A DNA stretch of 64,000 nt from Typhlomys cinereus (lineage: Eukaryota > Chordata > Mammalia > Rodentia > Platacanthomyidae), in assembly GCA_023101885.1 (NCBI GenBank), contig JALPQD010000633.1:627712-691711 (forward strand). The letters are read 5' to 3'. Position numbers and translations under genes: made by a program. This document shows, in pieces, positions 11,451-23,275 of the stretch; position 1 is the stretch's first letter, and each line of letters opens with the position of its first letter. The notes under the pieces were generated by a model. The model was given only the letters and a program-made list of their open reading frames with translations. It searched no databases and was not told where the DNA came from.

Positions 11451-14209
11451 ACTGCATGACTTCATGTCTAATGGGAAGACAAACCTGAGGCACTGAGTGA
11501 CTTCATGTCTAACGGGAAGACACACAAGGTAGCACATGACTTCATGTCCAGACACACCTGAGGTACTACATGTCTTCATGTCTAGTGAGAAAACACACCT
11601 GAGGCACTTCATGACTTTATGTCTAAACACACCTGAGGCACTGCATGACTTCATGTCTAATGGAAAGATACACCTGAGGTAGCACATGACTTTATGTCTA
11701 GACACACCTGAAGTACTACATGTCTTCATGTCTAATGAGAAAACACACCTGAGACACTTCATGACTTCATGTCTAAACACACCTGAGGTACTGCATTTTT
11801 TCATGTCTAATGGGAAGACACACCTGAGGTACTACAGTTCTTCATGTCTAATGGGAAGATACACCTGAGGTACTGCATTTCTTCATGTCTAATGCGAAGA
11901 TACACCTGAGGTAGCACATGATTTTATGTCTAGACACACCTGAAGTACTACATGTCTTCATGTCTATGAGAAAACACACCTGAGGCATTTCATGACTTCA
12001 TGTCTAGACACACCTGAGGCACTACATGTCTTCATGTCTAGTGAGAAGACACACCTGAGGCACTTCATGACTTTATGTTTAAACACACCTGAGGCACTGC
12101 ATGACTTCGTGTCTAATGGGAAGACACTCCTGAGGCACTGCATGACTTCATGTCTAATGGGAAGACACTCCTGAGGCACTGCATGACTTCATGTCTAATG
12201 AGAAGACACACCTGAGGGACTGCATGACTTCATGTCTAAACACACCTGAGGCACTGCATGACTTCATGTCTAATGGGAAGACACACCTAAGGTACTGCAT
12301 GACTTCATGTCTAAACACACCTGAGGCACTGCATGACTTCGTGTCTAATGGGAAGACACACCTGAGGTACTGCATGACTTCATGTCTAATGGGAAGACAC
12401 TCCTGAGGCACTGCATGACTTCATGTCTAATGGGAAGACACTCCTGAGACACTGCATGACTTCATGTCTAATGGGAAGACACTCCTGAGGCATTTCATGA
12501 CTTCATGTCTAGACACACCTGAGGTACTACATGTCTTCATGTCTAGTGAGAAGACACACCTGAGGCACTTCATGACTTTATGTTTAAACACACCTGAGGC
12601 ACTGCATGACTTCGTGTCTAATGGGAAGACACTCCTGAGGCACTGCATGACCTCATGTCTAATGGGAAGACACTCCTGAGACACTGCATGACTTCATGTC
12701 TAAATACACCTGAGGCACTGCATGACTTCATGTCTAATGGGAAGACACACCTGAGGCACTGAGTGACTTCATGTCTAAGGGGAAGACACACCTAAGGTAC
12801 TGCATGACTTCATGTCTAAACACACCTGAGGCACTGCATGACTTCGTGTCTAATGGGAAGACACACCTGAGGTACTGCATGACTTCATGTCTAATGGGAA
12901 GACACTCCTGAGGCACTGCATGACTTCATGTCTAATGGGAAGACACTCCTGAGACACTGCATGACTTCATGTCTAATGGGAAGACACTCCTGAGGCACTG
13001 CATGACTTCATGTCTAATGGGAAGATACACCTGAGGTACTGCATGACTTCATGTCTAACGGGAAGACACACCTGAGGCACTGAGTGACTTCACGTCTAAG
13101 GGGAAGACACACCTGAGGCACTGAGTGACTTCACATCTAAGGGAAAGACACACCTGAGGTACTGCATGACTTCATGTCTAAACACACCTGAGGCACTGCA
13201 TGACTTCATGTCTAATGGAAAGACACACCTGAGGGACTGCATGACTTCATGTTTAATGGGAAGACACACCTGAGGGACTGCATGACTTCATGTCTAATGG
13301 GAAGACACTCCTGAGGCACTGCATGACTTCATGTCTAATGGGAAGACACACCTGAGGCACTGAGTGACTTCACATCTAAGGGGAAGACACACCTGAGGCA
13401 CTGAGTGACTTCACGTCTAAGGGGAAGACACACCTGAGGTACTGCATGACTTCATGTCTAAACACACCTGAGGCACTGCATGACTTCATGTCTAATGGGA
13501 AGACACACCTGAGGGACTGCATGACTTCATGTCTGAACACACCTGAGGCACTGCATGACTTCATGTCTAATGGGAAGACACTCCTGAGGCACTGCATGAC
13601 TTCATGTCTAACGGGAAGACACTCCTGAGGCACTGCATGACTTCATGTCTAACGGGAAGACACTCCTGAGGCACTACATGACTTCATGTCTAATGGGAAG
13701 ACACACCTGAGGTACTACTGCATGACTTCATGTCTAAACACACCTGAGGCACTGCATGACTTCATGTCTAATGGGAAGACACACCTGAGGCACTGCATGA
13801 CTTCATGTCTAATGGGAAGACACACCTGAGGGACTGCATGACTTCATGTCTAAACACACCTGAGGCACTGCATGACTTCATGTCTAATGGGAAGACACAC
13901 CTGAGGGACTGCATGACTTCATGTCTAAACACACCTGAGGCACTGCATGACTTCGTGTCTAATGGGAAGACACTCCTGAGGTACTGCATGACTTCATGTC
14001 TAATGGGAAGACACACCTGAGGCACTGCATGAGTTCATGTCTAATGGGAAGACACTCCTGAGGTACTGCATGACTTCATGTGTAACGGGAAGACACTCCT
14101 GAGGCACTGCATGACTTCATGTCTAATGGGAAGACACTCCTGAGGCACTGCATGACTTCATGTCTAAACACACCCGAGGCACTGCATGCTTCACGTCTAA
14201 TGGGAATAC
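11451..14209. repeat. Large minisatellite of 41-bp and 34-bp units, ~2.76 kb
   Basis: About 70 tandem units built around GCATGACTTCATGTCTAA. The long unit is 41 bp. The short unit is the same sequence lacking a 7-bp TGGGAAG segment, giving 34 bp. Long and short units are mixed, with further variants (ACACACC versus ACACTCC, GCACTGC versus GTACTGC). The left end (11451-11990) holds the most divergent units; the centre and right are more homogeneous. A ~505-bp block of about 13 units is itself duplicated. Short peptides can be read on both strands, but they only reflect the repeat. Confidence 0.97.
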
Positions 14210-15043
14210 TTTAAAGGCCACGGACTGCTGTGATTGCCTCCTGCCCCTGGCAGGTGAGAATGGAAGGTGGAAGGTATCTTGTTTTCCTGGACCTCTAAAC
14301 ATGGTGCCACTGAGGAGTGTGGTATGTTGCAGTCACACAAGAATCAAGAGTGAGCAGCTGGAGAAGCCAGGTCCCAGCTGGCCATGCCAGAGCTCCCACC
14401 TGCTGGCAGAGGCGGGCCTCACCATGGAGAGAGCCAACGTCAAAGGCCACTCTGCTGGTCTCAGGGCCAAGGTTTGCCAGCTGAAATCCTTTCAGGGATC
14501 CAGGCCCAGTCTGGAGCTTGAAGAAACTCCCAGCATAGTCTGAGTTCCCCCAACCAAAAGAACCTCACTCTGCTGCATCAAGTGAAGCAGCTGCCCTGCA
14601 GACTGCTGAGCTCAAACCTCGAAATGGGCTTTTCAGTTTCTGTGTGAATCATACTGGGCCACAGCCCAGAGCCCAGCCCCCGTTCTACAGACAATCTCCT
14701 CCAGCCATTTCCAAGAGGGGCACCAAGTCTGCAGGACACGGGACTGCCTACTCTTAAGGCCAGTGACCCCTGGCCAGCTGACCAACTGTACAGCTTGGAT
14801 GGACTCTGACCCTTTTCCACGTTTCCACCAACTAAAAATGTTTCTCCATTGAGAACTTTTGCTTTAGGGGCCAGCGAGATAGCTCAGCAGGTAAAGAAAA
14901 CGGCTGACAAGCCTGAGAGTTCCATTTCTATAATCAATAAAAATCAGTTTTGCCTCAAAAAGCAACCCATGAAAACAGCACCGTGCAGTGGCTGCGGCGA
15001 TGTGTTGCTTTGCCCCTGTGGTGAGCGACAAGCCCGTGCTTAC
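14210..15043 (-). other. Intron next to the 15044 exon
   Basis: Unique GC-rich intron between the minisatellite and the INPP5A donor. The only recognised item is a SINE fragment at 14867-14945. Confidence 0.6.
14867..14945 (+). mobile_element. B2/B3-like tRNA-derived SINE, 5' fragment
   Basis: GGGGCCAGCGAGATAGCTCA followed by GCAGGTAAAG and a 'caagcctgagagttcc' phrase resembles the tRNA-related head (A box and start of B box) of rodent B2/B3 SINEs. It breaks off into AATAAAAATC. Diverged and 3' truncated. Confidence 0.65.
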
Positions 15044-15128
15044 CTCTACGACAGACTTGGAATCCAGGCGGAAGTTGAAATCACCGAAGACGAAGTAGGA
15101 AACTTTCTCGAATCGCTGGTCTATGATT
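15044..15128 (-). CDS. INPP5A: INPP5A exon, residues ~216-244 (catalytic GDFNFR motif)
   Basis: 85-nt exon, last visible one. The acceptor has a strong pyrimidine tract (CTCCTCTCCTTCCAG). The first base A completes AGA (arginine) with the AG of the previous exon. It then reads I-I-D-Q-R-F-E-K-V-S, Y-F-V-F-G-D-F-N-F-R, L-D-S-K-S-V-V-E, ending at a codon boundary before the donor GTAAGC. G-D-F-N-F-R is the first 5-phosphatase signature, with the catalytic/metal-associated Asp and Asn. The second signature (P-A-W-C-D-R) is encoded by a later exon not present in 1-15043, so the following intron is at least 15 kb. A B2/B3-like SINE fragment lies about 100 bp past the donor. Confidence 0.98.
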
Positions 15129-15638
15129 CTGGAAGGAGAGGAGATAGTGGTCACTGATGGTGCGACGCGAAAAGCCCAAACAGGCTGGGGCCAGCCACAT
15201 CTGCCCTCCACATTCCCCAAATGACCACTGTTTCCCCTAGAGACACGGTGGTGACTGCGCCTTCAGCACCCAGATGTCAGAACCAGGCTGGGAAGAGGCG
15301 GAGAGACTAGCAGAGCTGCCAGACGCCCGAGCAAGGACAGCACTGAGAGAGAGAAGCGGTGAGGAGTCTGTCCCGGAAGACAGGCAGGGCTCAGCTCCAC
15401 ACGAGGATCCACCAGCTGCCCAGGGGCGACCCTCTTCATGTGAGAGCTCGCGTCATCCTACGTGGAGGGTCCCGAGTCCTGAGCCGTGGTGATGCTTCCT
15501 CATACTCTTGACCAGTCACAGTGCTTTATGGACACACACACACACACAAGTAGGATGGCACAAAGAAGCTCCCTCACTGGAGCACAAACCTCCCTGCCAC
15601 CCAACTTAACACGTCGACAAACTCCTGCTTCTTCCATG

Positions 15639-15782
15639 CTGCTCCTGCCGTCCCTGGGCTGCAGTGCTGCAGGTCCTGCACGCTGCTCCTGCCATCCCTG
15701 GGCTGCAGTGCTGCAGGCCCTGCACGCTGCTCCTGCCGTCCCTGGGCTACAGTGCTGCAGGTCCTGCACGCTGCTCCAAAGT
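15639..15782. repeat. Minisatellite, 44-bp unit x ~3
   Basis: Three tandem copies of a 44-bp unit containing TGCTCCTGCC, TCCCTGGGCT and CAGTGCTGCAG, differing at a few positions. Confidence 0.9.
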
Positions 15783-17534
15783 GCACTGCCCTGCAGTTCT
15801 GAGTGCTCCTGCACTTCCCACAGAGGCCACCTCACACCACGCAGCACCTGAGGCATCGAGGAGCTTTTGTGAAGCAGCCACTGTTTCCCTGGGGTCCTCT
15901 CTCCTCGGATTCTTTCTACTCATGCAAGGAAGCCTTCTGGTAATCCTTGTAAAAATAACTTTAGCCTTCACATTCCTCCTGTGTAACACTTGCTGTATCT
16001 TCTGGCAGATTCCACAAAAGGTGGTGCCTTGCTTTTTAACTGGATTTGTTTTCAACCTAAACATTAATTTACAGAGGAGGGTCCTACCTTAACAGCAGGG
16101 AAGATGGCTGGCAGCTCCTACCGCTTCTCAAGGAAGCACTGGTAAGGAGCGAAGAAGGCCCTTGTAGGTCCTCTGAGTCTGGTGGGCACATGCTGGGGTC
16201 CAGCTCTGTCCTTCCTCCTTGCTTGCCCGAGGCTTGGAGCAGTAAGGGGGTCATTCCTATCCTGAGGCAACCCCTCCCTCCTCAGGAATGCACCTGAACT
16301 GCCTCTAGGGTTTCTCTTAAACATCTGTAAAGACAAGACCCAACACTGCAGGTGACCCAGGTGCCCACACATGGTCACGGCACCCACAACCAAGGCTGAG
16401 CCCGTGGCTTTCCAGCTCAGGGACAGGAAGGCCGGAGGGCAGCAGTCGTCTCTGCTCTTAGAGGTTCCCAGGATCTCCAGACAAGGGGGGCATCCTTGGG
16501 GGGCTTCGGTCTGCCGGTGCCACTGCTAGGTCATCCCTGGCCAGGCAATGAAGCAACGGTCCTTGAGGTCTGTCCAGGGTTCTTCAAGAAAACAAAAGCA
16601 GACGTCCTTACGACGCTTGGTGTCGTGCAAAATGAACACGCAGCAATAAAAGAGCGACGGCACGCAAGCAAGCCCAAAGCCGCCAGCGTGACTCGCATCA
16701 CAGTGTGCTGGGCCGTGCGAGGACTTGGCTAGTGAGGACCGCCGAGTGCTGATGGAGCTCCAACCAGGCATCCTAGGAGGCAGGGCCATCTGACGCCGGG
16801 AACAGGAAGCTCCACCCCCACGCTGCCCCGCCCCTCACTGTTCTCCACTTGTTTCAAACATGTCACTCCTGCCTGTGCACACCCTGGACCACTCTTCCGA
16901 CTGTGGCCAGCCTTCAAGGGCACAGACACACAGGACAGGCCAGCTTGGGCTTCTCCAGGTTGGCCACGGTGGGCTCTTTAAAGAGGGTCTAGGCTTTTTC
17001 TTCCCAGACTTCCGTCCCCTTCCCTCTGGGTTCCCCCCATGCAGCTGGGCGGAGGTGCAGGGACAGCTGGGCAGGTAAGTGGGCGGCCAGGCGTTTCTCA
17101 GGGTGACCCAAAGGTGGGCACACCTCTCTCTATGATTCCGTGGTATGCACTGAGGGATCCAGAACCAGGGAATGGGACGGTGGAAAGCAAGCCAGCAGGG
17201 GTCGGCACAGGTCAGGACAGCCTGCGCCCACAGCACTGGTGGTCTGGGAGGGCCTCTTCCTTACTGGCCCTTCTCTTCTTCCCAACTCTGTGTTTTACAG
17301 AAAACCCAGCCAAGGCCACAGGGATGGCCAGAGGGAGGAGCGCTGTGTGTTCAGACACCTACTGCTACATCTGGTAATCTCAGTGTGTGCCATGAGACAG
17401 CATAGACCATCTCACGTCTTTTAGGAGATCCGATCTTGAAAATAATAAAGACTTAGATTAGTAGAAAATCTATTACTCTATTTTCCCTCCTTCCTTTCTT
17501 TTTCCTCTTCTTCTATTCTACTCTTCTCCTCCTT

Positions 17535-17620
17535 TTGAGACATGATCTTGCTACGAAGCCCAGGCAGACTTGGAGCTACTGTATCTGCCTCCCAAGTGTG
17601 GATTGCAAGCATGCCTCATG
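17535..17620 (-). mobile_element. B1-like SINE fragment, antisense
   Basis: TTTTGAGACATGATCTTGCT, then 'agcccaggcagacttggagct', 'ctgcctcccaagtgtggatt' and GCAAGCATGC follow the order of an antisense B1 (7SL-derived) element. Old and diverged; the preceding pyrimidine-rich tract would be its A/G-rich tail. Confidence 0.65.
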
Positions 17621-18289
17621 ATGCCTGCTCTGGATTTCCTCTTACATTTCAACTTCATGTGGGTGAACACACCAGTGATTTTAATTCTTCGTGCACACAG
17701 GCAGCAATAGCAAGAGCCGCACTGATGTCTGACACAAGCACGTATCCCATCCTCAGCGGTGCGCTGCACACAGACTGCAGACACGATGCCTACAGCTGAC
17801 TTCGCAGCAGATGTTTTCCCTGCCTTGATGGCGCAAGCGGCAAAGCAGGGAGGAGGGCTGTGCTGATCTCTGCGGCCAAACATATGCCGCGAACACTCAC
17901 TTTGAAGGGTTCCACCTCCTCCGTGATGTGCTAAGACCACGCCAAACCCCAGCTGAGAAAGAAGGTTTGGCATTTCCTGCAGTCAGCAACCACTCAGGGG
18001 CTGTTAGAAGTTGCTGGGGTGGCTGATATTGGTACTAAGATTGTGCTGAGGTCTCTAGGGAGACTGGTGGTATCCACAGGCCAAAGAGGCGCAAAGAAGC
18101 CAGGGCTGAGCATGGTACAAGCTCACCGCTGGGGGACGAGGTCACAGAACACCAAAGCGAGCTAGTAAGTGGATCAGGGCTCTTGTGGGAGCAGCAGGAG
18201 TGAGCGCAGCCAGACTCTACTGTTCTGATGAAGGTCTAGAAAGCAACAGGAGAGAGTGGCCCAGAAGCACGGACACGGAAGCCTGCTTG

Positions 18290-18900
18290 GCTAACGAAAC
18301 AATCTATTTTGAGGTCATTTACTTATAAAAAGCTAATTTAAGATTTAAGTGAGTGATTTAACTTTAGAATGCTGTGGCTTAGCATGAGAAATGCTGCTTT
18401 CTGGACCCTTCTGTACACAGAAGCACTGAAGGGTCCTGGCTGGAACCACGCCGGGCAGGGATGACTCGGGGAGGTAATCTCATTGGCAGGGCTGGATTCC
18501 TGTAAGGCTATCATTAAAAACCTAAACTTTATCATGCTTCCCTACCCTGCTCTTTTTGATGTAATAGCCCAAGCCAATTAATAACAACACCCATCTCTGA
18601 AGGTCGCGCAGAAGCAGCAAGATGAAGGGGCTGTCACGGCCCAGGCAATCGTCTGAGTGCCAGGCCAGCGGCCCTCACGGCCCTCACTTTTAATTTCAAC
18701 ATAGTGCCATTTGGACCAGAAAAAAAAAAAGAGTTGTTTTAAAATTAATTACCTTGTCAGCAGCTATTATGATTAAAAAGTAGGTCCACATCAATATCAT
18801 ATGCTTCATTCAGAAAGAGAATTACAAGAAGAGCTATAAAAATCAATTTTTTTAGGCCTGGAAATGGTGTCTCCTGTCTGACAGGTGATTCCAGGATGTG
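18290..18900. promoter_or_regulatory. Candidate conserved non-coding element cluster
   Basis: AT-rich complex sequence with homeodomain cores: AGCTAATTTAAG (18332), CCAATTAATAACAAC (18574), AAAATTAATTACC (18740) and GCTATTATGATTAAA (18762), separated by GC-rich parts. No repeat family recognised. Confidence 0.4.
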
Positions 18901-19204
18901 ACAGCCTTGCTGGGGGAGGGGCAGGCTTCCTTTGACTCGCCAGGGGCTTTGTCCCCTTCTGAAGACACTGTCTCCCATGATGCAATGGACTCAAGGCTTC
19001 CAGCCCCTCACTTTCAGACCACAGAACCCTGCCTGGGGAGGCGCCTCCTTCAGGTCTCTGTCAGCACAGCTGCAGAGACAAGGCGCTGCTCCGCGCTTGC
19101 ACAGTTGGCTTTTCTTTTCTATCTCAAGGAGCTTCAGGCATCTGGAAGGTGGTTTTGGCCAAGCCTCGGGGAGTCCTCCCCGGCTTCCAGCAAGGTGAGG
19201 AGGT

Positions 19205-19520
19205 GACTTTACTTTCTTCTCTTTTTATTTTTTAACTTCTGGGTGAAATAATAAAACTTTCATCACTGTAATTTTTTATTTAATTCTAGAGTCTACATAT
19301 ATTTAGAGATCAATTAAATTTGGCTTGTTTCTCAGCTATGACAGACACCATGTTCACTGGTCAACTGATTTTAAGCAACAAAACACTGATAATATGAAAT
19401 AGCTGAACAACTAAAAGTATTTTAGAACAATTTAATCACCTAAAAGTTCCCCTCCCTCTATGTCACCACGTGACCAGTTTGTCACAAATACTTAAACCAC
19501 TTAAGTAAACTCACCCCCAA
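19205..19520. other. AT-rich intronic block
   Basis: AT-rich sequence with 'caattaaatttggcttg' and 'gaacaatttaatcacc'. Either an old repeat or a CNE candidate; undecided. Confidence 0.35.
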
Positions 19521-20164
19521 AATAAATGTTATGGCAGCAACGCTGCTGCTCCGACTTCTGTGGTCACCACCAGGTCTCGGCTGTAACAGGAGCTGCCCCG
19601 AGGCTGAGAACGCAGCGCTACGCAGCAGGCACCTTGGGCCAACTGACACTGCGGCGAGTGAGGGGCTCAGAGCAGAGCCCCCTTCCTTGCCTGGAAGCCA
19701 CTGCCCCTTCCTACAGGCAATCGAAAGCTTTGGAGGCTGAACTTGGCCCATGAGCTCCAACTCCAAGGGGCCCTGAAGCGCTCAGAGGCTAGAGGTAGAG
19801 GCAGGCCCCACGCCAAAAGACCGTGACCTTCTAAGCCAGGCAGAAGAACCGGAGAGCTGGGCTCTCGGCCTACGGGGATGCCGTGCCCGCAGACCACGAA
19901 GGTGCCGCACGGCAGCCTGGCCTGCTGCCCTCAGTGTGAACCGCAGCAGCCTGCAGAACGGGAAGCAATGGGTCTCGGTGAGCCCCCGAGTCTGTGGCCG
20001 TTTGCTGTAGCAGCCAGAGCTCTCAGGACAGTCCATCCTGGAACCCTGAGGACGGGCAAAGGACAGCAGGACAGACGGGCAACACTGCAGGCTGCTGGCC
20101 ACGGCTTCCCACAACTCAGACTACTGCTTCCCCAGCACCCCAGGTGTTGCAGTCGCCTGCATGG

Positions 20165-20552
20165 TTGCTGATTAAATGACCATCAAACAGTTTAAGGGAA
20201 CAAGGGGTTTATTCCCTTATGACAGTCCGGTTACAGTTCTCGGTCCAGCTTGATGGGAGAGCACGCACCAGCACCAGGGCCGAGGGAACTGGCCACACCA
20301 TCACCACACAATGGCTGAGAGATGGACAATCCTTACTTGCCAGACCAGCATGTCTGGCCAAGTGAACAGAGGGATGCCGAGTCTCTCAACCAGCTCTCCG
20401 TGGCCTAATCCCACCCACCATGGGCTGAGCTAGACAATCTCCTGCAGGTTTGCTCTGGGCTTAACTCAACTACTAATTCTCTACAAATGTGCCCAGAGCG
20501 CAAACCCTCAACAGTCAAGCTGACCCCTGTACCTAACCATGACACCAGAAGA
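20165..20552 (-). mobile_element. URR1-like non-autonomous hAT-Charlie DNA transposon
   Basis: Near full-length element of about 390 bp in reverse orientation, highly similar to the copy at 48672-49080 over its whole length. Shared landmarks include GGGAACAAGGGGTTTATTCC, CTTGCCAGACCAGCATG, CCCACCCACCATGGGCTGAG and ACAGTCAAGCTGAC. Structure and wording match the rodent URR1/Charlie group. The terminal part near 20165 (TTGCTGATTAAATGACCATC) corresponds to the other copy's end. Confidence 0.75.
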
Positions 20553-22001
20553 GCCTGGAACCAGCAGGTAAAGCCTTTAGAGGTCGGGTTCTGTCTTCTG
20601 GACACAGACGGTTCAGTCTCCCAGTGGCAGTGTACTGGGCATCCTCATGTGCCAGGTGTGGCTCAGGCCATCAGCACAATGCTTGTGCCCAGCCTTGCCA
20701 AGGATGGGCTTCCTGCAGATGTCTGTCTCATTCTGAGAGAGCACCTCAGAGGTGTTGTGGGGGCACTATATGCCCCTTCTGAATATCCCTGTATGTTCCC
20801 AATATGCACCCCAAAATGGAAATTAGTACACTTCCATTGTGCCTACTAGAGGAAGGGATGCGTACCCCTGGCAGAGGATTGTGTAACCCAACTTGCAGTC
20901 CTGCACTACATCCCTCTGCGCCTCCACGGATGCTTCTCTGTATGATCCCAGAGGTCTGTGCTCTCTGTGTACATGGACAGCTGTGTCCTCTGTGCACTCC
21001 TGGAGGGGAGCTGCACCCTCTATGCAGCCCTGCCTGGCGGGCTACTCCTCCGTTCCTCCTGAGACCTGACCTGAGCTGTCCTCCCAGCAGTCACCATTCA
21101 CACTTGTTTTCTAAGCACGAGCCACATTGAAATGCTTTTTTCCTGTCAGACTGCCAGACAAGCCCAGGTGTCACACAGCCCCGTCACGTGGAAGCACTTT
21201 CACCTCCACAGCGGCTTTATTTCTGAGGGTAGGTGCTGCAGGAAGAACTGCAGACACAGTCTCCACCAGCTGAGCGCGTTCGGGCCTCAGACGCCCACGA
21301 GCACCTGAAGGGACACTCGACTTTACTGGCTCCCAGGAAAGGAAAATCGCCCTGCTTGGCCTCGCTGGCCAAGGGTGGGGAGGGGGGTGAAGAAATGTCT
21401 TTGGTAAAATACTAAGAACCTTCAAAAAAGGCTTAACAACAGTGTGGGGGGCTCCACCACGAGCAGACTATGCAGTCACCAGGGCAGGAGGCAGAACACA
21501 AACTGCACGAACGTGAAGACAAATACAAGCCTCTGCTATCAAGCAGATGCATGAAAGTGCAGAGACGCGCACACTTGTGTGACATACACAGACACATCCA
21601 GATGGCACCTGGCAGGGACGGGCTTAGGTGTTTTATTTCTTCACAGAACAGCGGGCAAAAGACACACGTCGCACCACTGAGCAGAGCCTTCCCCATGTTT
21701 CTGGACACCCAAATCCATTCTTAGGAAGATGAAGAACACACTATGACTTCTCCGTCAACTGAGACACGCGCATCACGAGCTCATCTTGCTGGGCCGCGGC
21801 CGGACTGACGTGTCCTGCTAGCAGGCTGCGGTGAGTGCCACGAAGCTGCTGGCACAGGCCGGGGCTTCAGGTTCACGGTGCACAATGCAGTGGCACCAGC
21901 CTGCAGGCTCTGGGCCCCTCAGGTCACTACAGGGATTCTGTTCTGTGCACATGAGGCTCTGGACAGTGAGTACCATGACCCCTCCAAATTTACAAAGGCC
22001 C

Positions 22002-22143
22002 GACTGGCTGTGTACACCCCCAGACACCCGCACCCCTTCTCCAAGGCAGACTGGCTGGGTACACCCCCAGACACCCGCACCCCTTCTCCAAGGCAGACTG
22101 GCTGTGTACACCCCCAGACACCTGCACCCCTTCTCCAAGGCAG
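22002..22143. repeat. Minisatellite, 47-bp unit x 3
   Basis: Three copies of a 47-bp unit (GACTGGCTG..TACACCCCCAGACACC..CACCCCTTCTCCAAGGCA) with two or three substitutions between copies. Confidence 0.93.
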
Positions 22144-22344
22144 AGGGAAGTAAATGAAGTGCAAGAAACAGCTCTGTGCTGGCCACACCAGATCATTCTG
22201 GAATGACCTAGATCCTTAGCAGGGAGCTTGTGTTTGCCTGGAGACGCAGCGCTTTTCTTTTGCTCACTGAACAGCGAGGCCGGTTCTGGGAACAGCCTAA
22301 AGAGAAACATTTAGGTTGGAGGGGTCTTTAAGCAGCCTGACAGC

Positions 22345-22640
22345 TGACGGATGACCGTTCATAAAGTAACAAAGGGGAACTGTGTGGCGGCCGGCGTCAC
22401 GTTGCCTCTCCCTGGGAAACTAATTGCTTTGGATTGTTCGGAGGGACATTATTTTTCTGGCAATCATTCCCTTTCAATGCCTAAAACGAGCATGAAACAA
22501 CTCTTCTCACTGGACATGAAAGTTAAATGTCCCAATGTTGATCAAATTAACTTCAGCACTGTGACAATGGACTGTGTTTGTGAGAAAATAATGGGGGGAC
22601 AGAGGGGCGCTTTATCCAGGATTTCACAGTTGTAATGTAA
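22345..22640. promoter_or_regulatory. Candidate conserved non-coding element
   Basis: Complex sequence unlike the neighbouring low-complexity DNA. It has CTAATTGCTTTGGATTGTTC (homeodomain plus SOX-like cores), ATTATTTTTCTGGCAATCATTC, GATCAAATTAACTTCAGC and GTGACAATGGACTG (SOX-like), all within 230 bp. An open frame of 94 codons covers it but has no recognisable protein. Confidence 0.5.
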
Positions 22641-23109
22641 AAATGTCTCTGTTGAACTAGTCAGGCCACATTTCAAAGGGGTCTCTGAAGACTCCTGTCA
22701 CTTGTGTAGAAAAAAAATCTCATTTCATGGGCTGAGCGCTCGGGACGGTTCCATGAGGGGTCACAGTTGGTTCTACAAGGTCCTGGCTTAGTCACCCCTA
22801 GTGCCCCTGAAGAGATGACCTCATGTCAAAAAGAGGGACCCAGTGTTAGAGCAGCACCCCCTGGGCCCAGTGTTAGAGCAGGGCAGAGCGGCTCCTCCTA
22901 GGGCCACGGAAGGTCGGCATCTGGCCCCAGACTCTGCACAGGTGCTGCAGCGTCCAGAGTTTTCAAGCCCACCTGGGTATTTCTGAGGCTTCTCTTCTTC
23001 ATCCCCTAAGGTTTTCTTTCTAAATCTTTCACAACTAGAGATTTAAGCCCCCAAACTCATAAACCATACAAAAATATAAAGATTATTATCCTAGACAAGA
23101 AGTCCTGGC

Positions 23110-23275
23110 TGGCCAGGCATGGTGACTCACACCTGTAATCCCAGGATTCAAGATGCTGAGGCAGGAGGATTGCTATGAGTTCTAGGTCTAGGCTACATTA
23201 AAAAAAAGAAAACCTGTCTCAAAAAGAAAGAAAAGAAGAAAAAAGAAGGACGAAAAGAAAAGATACAAAGCAAAG
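23110..23275 (+). mobile_element. B1/PB1-like 7SL SINE
   Basis: GGCCAGGCATGGTGACTCAC, then 'acctgtaatcccagg', GCTGAGGCAGGAGGATTGCT, 'gagttctaggtctaggctac' and AACCTGTCTC follow the B1 consensus order. The middle part is short, as in proto-B1 elements without the internal 29-bp duplication. A long A/G-rich tail runs to about 23275. Confidence 0.88.

Noticed and set aside
11451..14209. Possible CRISPR-like repeat-spacer array
   Set aside because: Units abut directly with no unique spacers, and the context is a mammalian intron.
16080..16145. Possible extra exon with donor-like AAGGTAGGA on the minus strand
   Set aside because: The translation does not match INPP5A and would disrupt the in-phase joining of flanking exons.
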